Shown here piece after piece: positions 50,373 to 58,717 of a stretch of DNA of 64,000 nucleotides. Under the pieces are notes generated by a model. The model searched no databases. It was not told where the DNA came from and saw nothing but the letters and a program-made list of their open reading frames with translations. Positions within the stretch are counted from its first letter, which is position 1; each line of letters opens with the position of its first letter. Where the stretch lies: contig NC_019567.1 in assembly GCF_000317895.1 (NCBI RefSeq), forward strand, positions 3,038,001-3,102,000, given 5' to 3'. Source of the stretch: Bdellovibrio bacteriovorus str. Tiberius. GTDB taxonomy: Bacteria > Bdellovibrionota > Bdellovibrionia > Bdellovibrionales > Bdellovibrionaceae. Made by a program: the position numbers and the translations under genes.

Positions 50373-53300
50373 TCAGAACTCCTTCAGACCAGATTTTTTG
50401 CAATTCGGACAAAGCGGTGTTTTGAGTGGCCCCCTGATGCTGCCAGCTCATCACAGGATTTTCCTGAACTTCACCCAACAGTCTTTGCTGACTGGTGAAC
50501 AGTTCTTCAAACTGAGACTTGTCAGCAGGCTTCACACTGACCACAAACAAGGAGCCCGTTTCAGACCACAGTTCATTCCAACTGAATGATTCCAGATTCA
50601 GCTTCATTCCCAGATTGTTGCCAAAGCCGCTTTCCGCCAAGGCGGTCATCAAGCCCCCGTCGGAAATGTCATGGCAGGACTGCAAAAGCGTTTTCTGATG
50701 GGCCGCATAGATACGGCCATAAAGATCCTTGTTGCGGGCAAGATCCGGATATTCGGGTGCAGATTCCTGCACGATGAATTCCTGGGAAAGAACCGAAGCG
50801 TAAAGGCTGCCCGTCGGTGCACCCAAAAGATAAATCAGATCCCCGGCCGTCTGGAAGAATCCGGGTGCCGTTTTCGTCGCATCCGGCACCTGCGCCACCG
50901 CCGTCACCAGCAAGGTCGGTGGTACGGAAATCTTCACGGTGTCCCCGCCCTTGGTTTTTCCGATAAAGTCGTTTTTCATACTGTCTTTACCGCTGACAAA
51001 TGGAGCGCGGTAAGCCACAGCCGCATCGTAAAGCCCCGCACACGCACGCACCAGTTGCGCCATTTTGTGGGCCGCATCGGGATTGCTTGCTTTTGGAGTC
51101 GGATCCGGCCAGCAGAAGTTATCGACCAAGGCCATCTTCGCAGGGTCCGCTCCGGTCGCCACCAGATTGCGCACGGATTCATCCACCGCTTTTTGTGCCA
51201 TCAAATAAGTGTCGTACCAGGAAAACTGCGGGCACAGTCCGTTTGAAACTGCCACGGCGTTGTTGTCATCGCCCCCATGCACTGACAGATCCAGCACACC
51301 GGCATCGTTGGCTCCGGACTGGGTTTTGCCACCGTAAGGTTTTACGCGCGTGGCCCCTTGAACTTCGTGGTCATAATAACGAACCAATGGTTCACGTGAA
51401 GCCACGTTGGGATTGGCCAGAACTTTTTTAAGTGCCACGGCAAGATCGTTGCTCGCCAGTGGTATTTTACCTTCTGCGCGGAAGTATTCCTGATATTGTT
51501 TCGGTCCGTCGAAGTGAGCTTTCAGCTTCATGCGGCTCAGACCATCATGCAGGAATTCCAACTGCAGTTTTGCCAAGGGCTCTTTGCCATGGAAGATGTC
51601 AAAGAATCCAGAATCGGTGAATTCACCCAGTACAAACGCCTCAACACCCATGTGACGGGCCAGATTCATAAAATCCATCAGGTGATTCGGGCTGACGGCG
51701 TAAGACATACGCTCCTGGGATTCGCTGACCAGCATTTCCCAGTATTCAAGCCCCGAATATTTTACCGGATGCAAGCCAAGATCCATTCGCGCGCCGCCGG
51801 AATACTGGGCCATTTCTCCAATTGACGAACTGACACCGCCGGCTCCGTTGTCGGTGATGGCTTGAATCCAGCCGTTGTCACGGGCTTTCAGTGTGAAGTC
51901 CAACAGACGCTTTTGCGTGATACTGTCGCCGATTTGTACGACGTTGGAAGCCACATTGTCATGCAACGCCAACGAGCTGAAAGTCGCACCATGCACGCCG
52001 TCTTTTCCAAGGCGGCCACCGGCCACCACAATCAAATCGCCTGCGCGGATTTCTTTGGATTCACTGGCGCGGCCATGAACCGTCTTTGGCATCACGCCGA
52101 CAGAACCCACAAAGATCAAAGGCTTCGCCGCAAATTCGCTGGAAAAACAGAAGGCCCCGTTGACAGTCGGAATGCCGCTTTGATTGCCGCCCTCTTCAAC
52201 CCCCTGATGAACCCCACGGAAGATCACACCAGGATCTTTCAACAGCTCGGGTCTTTGCGGGGAATCTGCTTCCGGGAACAGGTTCGGGGTGGAAAGACAG
52301 AACACATCCGTGTTGGCGACGGGCTTTGCACCCAATCCGCAACCCAAGATATCGCGATGAACCCCTAAGATGCCCGTCAAAGCGCCGCCGAAAGGATCCA
52401 GCGCCGACGGGCTGTTGTGTGTTTCGACTTTAACACACACATTTAATTTTGAATCAAAGTCGACAATGCCTGCATTGTCTTTAAAAACAGAAACCAGATA
52501 ACCACAGTCATCCAGATCTTTGGTGGCTTTCTGAATATAGCTTTTATAAAGGCTGGTAATTTTCCTGTCACCCAGGGCCGGGAAATCGCCAGAAACTTCG
52601 GAATAATCCACTTCAGCAGCAAAGATCTTATGCTTGCAGTGCTCACTCCAGGTTTGCGCCAGACACTCCAGCTCGACTTCGGTGATCTTGCCATGCCAGC
52701 CGTAAGAAGCTCGCTCGGCAGCAACTACCGGCGAACTGAAATGACTCAGAATGGTTTGAATCTCTTCATCACTTAAAGCCAGGCCGCGCTCGTTGTTGAT
52801 GCGCCCAAGGGTTTCGACATCCAGGTTTAAAAGCTGCAACTGCGGTGTGTGTTCAGAAGCCTTCCAAAAGTTCGAATAGGCTGCCCATGAATTTTCTTGT
52901 TTAAGGGCCGCGCCCGTCTGGATTTCCAGTTTGTTTAAAAGTGGATTGGCCAGGTTCTGGAAAAGAACCTTTTGGATTTGGTCCTTGGAAATATCCCCGC
53001 TGATTTCCATTTCCCACCCACTGTGGACTTCCAAAGGGAACTCCTGCCAGGAAGAATTATGTTGCGCAGAAAACAGCATCAAAGCTTCGGTCGCGGTGCG
53101 GGCTATGTTGTCGGTAACTCCGGCCAGAAAGCGGATCTCAACATAGGTTTTACCGTCCTGATAATCCAAGAAGCCAGTTTGCTGAGCTTCCGATATGGGA
53201 TCAAAGAAGACTTTATCCATGACAGCTTGAAGAGGGAACTCTTTGGCCGCGCCGGGTTTCTTTTCAAGCAGCCAGTACACGCGACGCAGTTGCAGTTCGT

Positions 53301-53385
53301 TCACCGGGGCTTCCAGCGACAACGCGGATTTAAGAGCTTTTTCGGTGCTGTGATCATAGCGGCTGCGCACAGATATTCTTTGCAT
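50356..53385 (-). CDS. purL: FGAM synthase, large PurL lacking the glutaminase domain
   Basis: 1009 residues, purine step 4. The first about 190 residues are PurS-like (VRSRYDHSTEKALKSAL; VFFDPISEA), followed by two AIR-synthetase-type halves with LAQTWSEHCKHKIF, ETHNSPSALDPFGGALTGILGVHRDILGCG, GAGGVSSSIGEMAQYSGGA, DNFCWPDP and CHDISDGGLMTAL. It ends where the glutaminase of a fused 1300-residue PurL would begin; that part is the separate purQ. A distinct purS is therefore unnecessary. AAGGAG precedes ATG. Confidence 0.93.
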   Translation of the reverse strand: MQRISVRSRYDHSTEKALKSALSLEAPVNELQLRRVYWLLEKKPGAAKEFPLQAVMDKVFFDPISEAQQTGFLDYQDGKTYVEIRFLAGVTDNIARTATEALMLFSAQHNSSWQEFPLEVHSGWEMEISGDISKDQIQKVLFQNLANPLLNKLEIQTGAALKQENSWAAYSNFWKASEHTPQLQLLNLDVETLGRINNERGLALSDEEIQTILSHFSSPVVAAERASYGWHGKITEVELECLAQTWSEHCKHKIFAAEVDYSEVSGDFPALGDRKITSLYKSYIQKATKDLDDCGYLVSVFKDNAGIVDFDSKLNVCVKVETHNSPSALDPFGGALTGILGVHRDILGCGLGAKPVANTDVFCLSTPNLFPEADSPQRPELLKDPGVIFRGVHQGVEEGGNQSGIPTVNGAFCFSSEFAAKPLIFVGSVGVMPKTVHGRASESKEIRAGDLIVVAGGRLGKDGVHGATFSSLALHDNVASNVVQIGDSITQKRLLDFTLKARDNGWIQAITDNGAGGVSSSIGEMAQYSGGARMDLGLHPVKYSGLEYWEMLVSESQERMSYAVSPNHLMDFMNLARHMGVEAFVLGEFTDSGFFDIFHGKEPLAKLQLEFLHDGLSRMKLKAHFDGPKQYQEYFRAEGKIPLASNDLAVALKKVLANPNVASREPLVRYYDHEVQGATRVKPYGGKTQSGANDAGVLDLSVHGGDDNNAVAVSNGLCPQFSWYDTYLMAQKAVDESVRNLVATGADPAKMALVDNFCWPDPTPKASNPDAAHKMAQLVRACAGLYDAAVAYRAPFVSGKDSMKNDFIGKTKGGDTVKISVPPTLLVTAVAQVPDATKTAPGFFQTAGDLIYLLGAPTGSLYASVLSQEFIVQESAPEYPDLARNKDLYGRIYAAHQKTLLQSCHDISDGGLMTALAESGFGNNLGMKLNLESFSWNELWSETGSLFVVSVKPADKSQFEELFTSQQRLLGEVQENPVMSWQHQGATQNTALSELQKIWSEGVLNVYQA

Positions 53386-53387
53386 CT

Positions 53388-53999
53388 TTAAGTCTCCTTA
53401 AAAGGGCTTGTGGGGATCTGCCCCAAAGCCACAAGTTCCAGAAATTGAGTGTAAGTTTGATGTTCCAGCTTATGAAAACGCACGGACCAGTCGGCAAGAC
53501 TTTCACCGGCTTCCAAAGGCAATCGCGACTGCATCAGTTGCGGGCCGGTGTCCATGCCCTCGTCCACCAGATGCAGGGTCACGCCACTTTCCTCCACACG
53601 GTCTTCGAAAGCGCGACGGATGGAATCAACCCCCGGGTAAGCGGGCAACAGCGAAGGATGAATATTCACCACCTGTGAATTCCCGCCATGCCAGCCATTG
53701 AAGGTCTGAAGAAACTCTGGACTTAGCAGGCGCATGTAACCTGCCAGAAAGACCCAGTCGATGCGGTATTCACGCAGCAGGTTTAACACGCGCTGCTCGT
53801 GTTCGCGGCGGTCGCTTTGTTTTGCCACCACAAAATGGCGCACAGAAAAATTTTTAGCCTTTTCCAAAACACCCGCCCCGGCTTTGTCAGAAAGGACAAA
53901 GGTGACTTCGGCAGAATTCAGGGACTGCGCCTTTTTCATCAGGGCTTCGGCATTTGAACCGGTTCCAGAGGCCAGAATCGCAATCCTGATTTTATTCAT
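53388..53999 (-). CDS. purN: phosphoribosylglycinamide formyltransferase
   Basis: 203 residues; uses 10-formyl-THF at step 3. ILASGTGSNAEALM, LAGYMRLLSPEFLQTF, NIHPSLLPAYPG and catalytic HLVDEGMDTGP are present. It overlaps purD by ATGA and ends 2 bases before purL. Confidence 0.95.
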   Translation of the reverse strand: MNKIRIAILASGTGSNAEALMKKAQSLNSAEVTFVLSDKAGAGVLEKAKNFSVRHFVVAKQSDRREHEQRVLNLLREYRIDWVFLAGYMRLLSPEFLQTFNGWHGGNSQVVNIHPSLLPAYPGVDSIRRAFEDRVEESGVTLHLVDEGMDTGPQLMQSRLPLEAGESLADWSVRFHKLEHQTYTQFLELVALGQIPTSPFKET

Positions 54000-55234
54000 A
54001 GCCCGATATCCTGTCGCAGGTACATGCCGTCAAAATTCACGGCCTGCATTTCCTGATAGACCTTTTCACGAGCCTCTTCCCGGGTTGAACCCAGGGCAGT
54101 GATTCCCAGCACCCGTCCACCGACATTGACCAGTTGATCATTGATACGGCTGACTCCGGCAAAGTACAAATGACGATCCGGAGCAGATGGCATCTTGGCG
54201 GTGATGGGATTTCCCAATTTCATCGGGGACCCCGGATAACCTTCACTGGTTGCCACGACGTGAACAGAAGACTCGGCAGCCAGCTCACACACTTCATTTT
54301 TCAACTGATGAGTCACAGCCTTCATGATCAGGCCTGCAAGATCGGTTTTCAGACGAGGCAGCAGCGCCTGAGTTTCAGGATCCCCCATGCGCACGTTGTA
54401 TTCCAGAACGTAAATCCCTTCGCTTGTTTTCATCAAGCCTGCAAACAGGAAGCCCTGATACGGCAGGCGCTTGTCACGCAGGCTTTTCAGGGTTTTAGAG
54501 AAAATACGGCGGATCTCAGCTTCATCCGCTTCGGTCACAAAATCACAAGGGCTGTAAGCGCCCATGCCACCGGTGTTGGCACTGAAAGGATCGGATGACA
54601 CGCGCTTATAATCACAAGCCGTGCCCAGAATCACAAAGTCTTCGCCATCACACAAAGCAAAGGCGGAAAGTTCTTGCCCGATCAGACACTGTTCAAGCAG
54701 CAGAGGAAAACCAAAATGACGCCCCAGCGTGCGCACAGCCTCTTCAGCCATGTCCCAGCTGTTGCAAACCCAAACACCCTTGCCTTGAGCCAGGCCATCG
54801 GCCTTCACCACCAGGGGGCTTTTAAAGTCATGCTTTCCCACTGCGAGCAAAGCCTGTTCTTCCGAGTAGCTGACCTGGCAAGCTGCGGTTCTAACGCCTG
54901 CATCCTTCAGCACCCCTTTGCAGAAAAGTTTGGATGATTCCAGCTGAGCCACTTCCATGGACGGTGCAAAGCAGGCAATGCCGCGTTTTTGCAGGCGCAG
55001 CTTCAAGTCAGACAAAATCAAAGACTCCGGACCCACCACCACCAAAGAAACACTGTTTTCGACACAGAAGGTTTCTATGGCTTCCGGACTTTCACAGTTC
55101 ACGCAAGTAATACCTGCTTGCTGCATTCCGGGATTTCCCGGCGCCACCCACAGCTCGGTCACCAGGGAAGAGCTTTTCAGCTTTTGCGCCAAGGCGTGCT
55201 CGCGCCCGCCTTTTCCGACGACGACCAGTTTCAT
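53996..55234 (-). CDS. purD: phosphoribosylamine-glycine ligase
   Basis: 412 residues, ATP-grasp enzyme of step 2. VVGKGGREHALAQKL, VVVGPESLILSDL, LVVKADGLAQGKGVWV, YQGFLFAGLM and EYNVRMGDPETQALLPRL are the expected motifs. It overlaps purC and purN by 4 bases each. Confidence 0.95.
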   Translation of the reverse strand: MKLVVVGKGGREHALAQKLKSSSLVTELWVAPGNPGMQQAGITCVNCESPEAIETFCVENSVSLVVVGPESLILSDLKLRLQKRGIACFAPSMEVAQLESSKLFCKGVLKDAGVRTAACQVSYSEEQALLAVGKHDFKSPLVVKADGLAQGKGVWVCNSWDMAEEAVRTLGRHFGFPLLLEQCLIGQELSAFALCDGEDFVILGTACDYKRVSSDPFSANTGGMGAYSPCDFVTEADEAEIRRIFSKTLKSLRDKRLPYQGFLFAGLMKTSEGIYVLEYNVRMGDPETQALLPRLKTDLAGLIMKAVTHQLKNEVCELAAESSVHVVATSEGYPGSPMKLGNPITAKMPSAPDRHLYFAGVSRINDQLVNVGGRVLGITALGSTREEAREKVYQEMQAVNFDGMYLRQDIGL

Positions 55235-56265
55235 GCTTTGTTCTCCAGCAAAGACAAAGCCTTTTGATGCCAGAATTTCAAGTTGATGTTTTCGTCAAAA
55301 GGACGGGGTTTGTTAAGGACAGCGGCGATCTCGTTAGCCAAAGCCAGGTACAGCCATGAACTGACCTGGATCTGTTCTGCATTCAATGCTGCGGGCTTCT
55401 GACCCAGTTCATTCTCGCAGATGGATTTCCAGTCTTGGGTTTTTCTTTCCTTGGCCAACTCTTTGGCTTTTTTAACCGCTTCGCTCCACTCTGAACCTGT
55501 GTAGATCTGACGCAAGAATTCTTTGGAAAGAGGCAGACCTTCATAAGTCAGACGCAATTCATCCGGCCCGATGGAATCCACCAGCACCAGTCCGCGCTGA
55601 CCGTTGTTTTCATGGGTAAAGGCGAACTCAAGCTTCCCGTCCCATAATTTGACTCCGAAGCTTGCAAAAAGCTTTTCAAGCTCGGCCGCCACATCCTGGG
55701 TGTTTTTGCGCAAGGCCGCGTATTCAAAGTCGTTCACCACGTTCATGGCCGCCACATCAGCCTTGGACAGGTAGCGATCTGTGGTTTCAAGTTTTGTTGA
55801 AACCTCCACCAGGGCTGGCATAAAGCTGTCAGCAGACGTTGGCATCCGGGTCAGCTCCAGATCCGCAAGATATGCGGGGTTCTTTTTCAGACGTCCTTCC
55901 AAAGAATTCCCCTGTCCCAGATGACGACGGAAGATCACTTCCAGCGGCACCAGACACTGGGTCGGGCGACAGGCATACATGGAATAATCATAATCTTCAC
56001 CCTTCCATTCTGGGCGCAACACGTTCACCGGCTGCACTTCAATGGAAGTGCGCGAACGACCGGACAGATAGTGCGAAGAAAAACCCTTCGCCGAAAGATG
56101 CTCAAAGAACATCGAGGCCATCGCCGCCAAAGCTTCGCCTTTTTGCGGGATTTCATCGGGCATCTCGCCCCAGTCAAAAATGGAATAGCGATTGCTGTAT
56201 TCAAAAACAATTTTGTCGTTGTTCTGATAAAGGTCCTTTACGGAACCGCGATAGATCAGATTCAT
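55231..56265 (-). CDS. purC: SAICAR synthetase, long divergent form
   Basis: 344 residues (E. coli 237). YRGSVKDLY, SNRYSIFDWGEMPDEIPQKGEAL, LVPLEVIFRRHLGQGNSLEGRL and FAFTHENNGQRGLVLVDSIGPDELR correspond to the ATP, substrate and Mg motifs of PurC but with clear differences (FDWGEM for AFDV, GQGNS for AGSGW). ATG 56265 overlaps the purE stop (ATGA); a frame to 56298 would run inside purE. Operon position supports the call. Confidence 0.85.
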   Translation of the reverse strand: MNLIYRGSVKDLYQNNDKIVFEYSNRYSIFDWGEMPDEIPQKGEALAAMASMFFEHLSAKGFSSHYLSGRSRTSIEVQPVNVLRPEWKGEDYDYSMYACRPTQCLVPLEVIFRRHLGQGNSLEGRLKKNPAYLADLELTRMPTSADSFMPALVEVSTKLETTDRYLSKADVAAMNVVNDFEYAALRKNTQDVAAELEKLFASFGVKLWDGKLEFAFTHENNGQRGLVLVDSIGPDELRLTYEGLPLSKEFLRQIYTGSEWSEAVKKAKELAKERKTQDWKSICENELGQKPAALNAEQIQVSSWLYLALANEIAAVLNKPRPFDENINLKFWHQKALSLLENKA

Positions 56266-56975
56266 CGGCCTGCTCCCAATGCTTTCAGCTTGTTCCATTG
56301 ATTCACGAAATTAGTCACGTTGTTGGCCCCCACCCAGAATCCGCCATGGCGGGCTTTGGCATAGAAGTCCAACGCCAGATTAGAGCTGGCCAGTTGTTCT
56401 TTTTCACACAGGAACAGATTCAACCCTTGCGTGTGCGGAAGCTCCCAGGGACTGACGATTTCACCCAGACAGGTTTCGGCCTGAGCCGCCGTCCATTCAA
56501 TCTGCAGACCCGTTTGGGTCTGGATTTCATCCAGAGCTTTTTGAATTGGAGAATAGCTTTCAAGACTGCGGTTCCAGTGCAGACACAGGCGGTCTTTTGG
56601 AACTTTCGCCAGACGAACAATGAAGTCTCCGATGGCGCTGGCATTTTCTTCAGTCACTGCAGCCACGGGAATTCCACGGGGCATCTGAACAATCGACAAG
56701 AAGGCATCAAGGCCAGCAAAAGCCCCGTTCACCGCCACGCCAAAGACCGGCTTGTCTGTTAAAGAAGCCACCACACCCGGAAGGTGGGCTGCCAGGCCCG
56801 CACCGGCAACAAAAGCATCCGCACCGCAGTTCTTTACAATCTCGTGGACTCGGGCGGGATCACGGTGGGCCGAAGCCACTTCCATTTTCACATCGCCGCA
56901 TTTTTCAAGGGAACGACACAACGGACCGTACACACGCTCATCATTCGCACTGCCAAAAAGAACCTGAATTTTCAT
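56262..56975 (-). CDS. purE: PurE-type carboxyaminoimidazole mutase with extra C-terminal domain
   Basis: 237 residues. Residues 1-150 are PurE: LFGSANDERVYGPL, ASAHRDPARV, FVAGAGLAAHLPGVVAS, LDAFLSIVQMPRGIPVAAV. The remaining 85 residues (SLESYSPIQKALDEIQ ... NNVTNFVNQWNKLKALGAGR) are not in usual PurE (160 residues) and I do not recognise them. No purK is near, so it may act as a direct AIR carboxylase or use a distant PurK. ATGA overlaps on both sides. Confidence 0.87.
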   Translation of the reverse strand: MKIQVLFGSANDERVYGPLCRSLEKCGDVKMEVASAHRDPARVHEIVKNCGADAFVAGAGLAAHLPGVVASLTDKPVFGVAVNGAFAGLDAFLSIVQMPRGIPVAAVTEENASAIGDFIVRLAKVPKDRLCLHWNRSLESYSPIQKALDEIQTQTGLQIEWTAAQAETCLGEIVSPWELPHTQGLNLFLCEKEQLASSNLALDFYAKARHGGFWVGANNVTNFVNQWNKLKALGAGR

Positions 56976-58411
56976 AGTTCACCACCTAAATTGATGTTCC
57001 GGGTCTTCAAAAAGTTTTCAGTTGAAACCGGAACGGGATAATCACCATCAAGACAAGCACTGCAAAGATTCTTAAGGCCCAGGCCCTCTTGCAGTCGGTT
57101 CAGCGGAAGGAAGACCAGACCGTCCACCTCCAGAACCTTTTCCACTTCCGCTTCGCTGCGCTTGTGCGCCACCAGCGATTCTCCATCCGGGAAATCAATG
57201 CCATAGAAACAAGGATGACGGATCGGCGGACAGGTGCTGGCCAGATAGACCTTTTCCGCCCCGGCATCACGAAGCAGTCGGATAATGCGGGCGGAAGTGG
57301 TCCCGCGCACGATGCTGTCATCCACAAGCAGGATTTTTTTACCTTTGATCTCGCTTTGCACTGGGGAAAGTTTCAGATTCACCATCATTTTGCGAACCTC
57401 AGGTTCGTTGACGATAAAGCTTCTTTGCACATAGCGGTTTTTGATCAGAACTTCGCGGTAGGGTTTTTCCAGCACTTCCGCCAATCGGCAGGCCGCCGCC
57501 CGGGAAGTGTCCGGTACCGGAGCCACGACATCGATATCCAGCCCTTTTTTGCGGCACTCTTCCGCCAGGATTTCACCCAGCTTCAGGCGCACTTCATAAA
57601 CCGGACGGCCGTGCCACTCGGTTTCAGAACCGGCAAAATAAATCCATTCAAACATGCACGGGCGCGGTTTCTTTTCACTTAAGACAAAAGAATGCAGATT
57701 GCGATCCTTGTCGACAAAGACCAGCTCGCCGGGGCGCAGATCACGCCAGTACTCGTAACCCAGTCCGAAGAAAACCTGTTTTTCAGAGGCAAAACAGTAA
57801 TTGTACTTATCGCCCTTTTTCTGGCGCCCGATCAGCAAAGGCCGTATGCCATTCATATCACTGAAGGCAAACATGCCCTGATCGGCCAGCATACCAATAG
57901 AGCTATAAGCCCCTTGCACAGTTTGCAGAAGCTCTTTCACGGCCTCGGCCAGGCTGGCCGGAAGATCCGGGTTGTCCTTGCGTGAAGACAGCCCCACCGC
58001 CACCATGTGCATCAGGATTTCCAGATCGTTGCGCGAAAAGGTCCACCTTAGTTTTCGATTGCGCAGATAATCCACGATTTCGTCATAGTTCGTGACATTA
58101 CCGTTATGAATCATGCCGATGCCATAGGGATAGCTTAAGAAGATGGGCTGCAGGTCCTCTTTATCAACGCTGCCGATAGTGGAATAACGTGTGTGCCCCA
58201 AGGCCATGGTGCCCTTCAGGCGCTTGCGGCGTTCGGTGGTGAAGACGTCTTCCACCAGTCCCAGATCCTTTTCCAGATGAAACTGCGAGCGTTCAAAATC
58301 ATAACTCAGAATCCCCGCCGCATCCTGCCCGCGGTGCTGAAGAGCGAACAATGCCGGGTACAGCTTTTCTCCGGCCTGATCTTCACCGATGAGTCCTACA
58401 ACGCCACACAT
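56972..58411 (-). CDS. purF: amidophosphoribosyltransferase
   Basis: 479 residues; first committed step (PRPP + Gln to phosphoribosylamine). After Met the N-terminal Cys2 nucleophile (MCGVVGLIG) is exposed without a propeptide. GHTRYSTIG, PRT loop ILLVDDSIVRGTTSARII and, at the end, LCSACLDGDYPVPV. First gene of the operon; a terminator hairpin ends 14 bases before its ATG. Confidence 0.96.
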   Translation of the reverse strand: MCGVVGLIGEDQAGEKLYPALFALQHRGQDAAGILSYDFERSQFHLEKDLGLVEDVFTTERRKRLKGTMALGHTRYSTIGSVDKEDLQPIFLSYPYGIGMIHNGNVTNYDEIVDYLRNRKLRWTFSRNDLEILMHMVAVGLSSRKDNPDLPASLAEAVKELLQTVQGAYSSIGMLADQGMFAFSDMNGIRPLLIGRQKKGDKYNYCFASEKQVFFGLGYEYWRDLRPGELVFVDKDRNLHSFVLSEKKPRPCMFEWIYFAGSETEWHGRPVYEVRLKLGEILAEECRKKGLDIDVVAPVPDTSRAAACRLAEVLEKPYREVLIKNRYVQRSFIVNEPEVRKMMVNLKLSPVQSEIKGKKILLVDDSIVRGTTSARIIRLLRDAGAEKVYLASTCPPIRHPCFYGIDFPDGESLVAHKRSEAEVEKVLEVDGLVFLPLNRLQEGLGLKNLCSACLDGDYPVPVSTENFLKTRNINLGGEL

Positions 58412-58644
58412 GGAGCGACCCCTTTAAAAAACAAAAACGGCGTCACTGGGACGCCGTTTACTTTAATATTGATATTTGATTTTTTCTGCTGGCAGTTCGG
58501 GTGCAAAGACACACCGAGGGTGTTCAAACGGGATGTCTCTCCCGAAGAGGGTCCCTTCGATGGGGGCCTAGGTGGCGAAGAATGTCTCAAAAACACTTGA
58601 TGTGTCATGGTCTCTCTTTACGCTGATTGGGTGGAATGCAACCA
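58412..58644 (-). ncRNA. structured purF leader, candidate attenuator or riboswitch
   Basis: Reading the minus strand, GACACA (58601-58606) can pair with TGTGTC (58508-58513), and inside it GTGTT (58592-58596) with AACAC (58520-58524), enclosing CTTCG/CGAAG, GGGA/TCCC and a CTC-TTCG-GGAG hairpin. An intrinsic terminator follows before purF. Nested stems and terminator together look like a regulated 5' leader. Known purine, PRPP/ykkC and glycine aptamer signatures were looked for and not found. A 70-codon frame (58608-58396) also crosses it. Confidence 0.5.
58425..58459 (-). terminator. intrinsic terminator just upstream of purF
   Basis: AAACGGCGTC, loop, GACGCCGTTT (58450-58459 with 58435-58444), then TTTGTTTTTT. 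It lies inside the purF leader, so expression of the whole purine operon must pass it. Confidence 0.88.
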
Positions 58645-58674
58645 ACGCTAGCGACCGTGACAGAGTTTCGTCAA
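58645..58674 (-). promoter_or_regulatory. possible purine operon promoter
   Basis: TTGACG (58669-58674), 18 bases, TAGCGT (58645-58650). The -10 is weak. Direct TGACAGA repeats overlap it and could be an operator. Confidence 0.4.
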
Positions 58675-58717
58675 GGCCCCTGACAGAATCCTGACAATTC
58701 AACACATCTTGCCATAA

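Noticed and set aside
58412-58620. Purine, PRPP/ykkC or glycine riboswitch before purF
   Set aside because: The expected conserved strings of these aptamers were not found by eye; only an unassigned structured leader is claimed.
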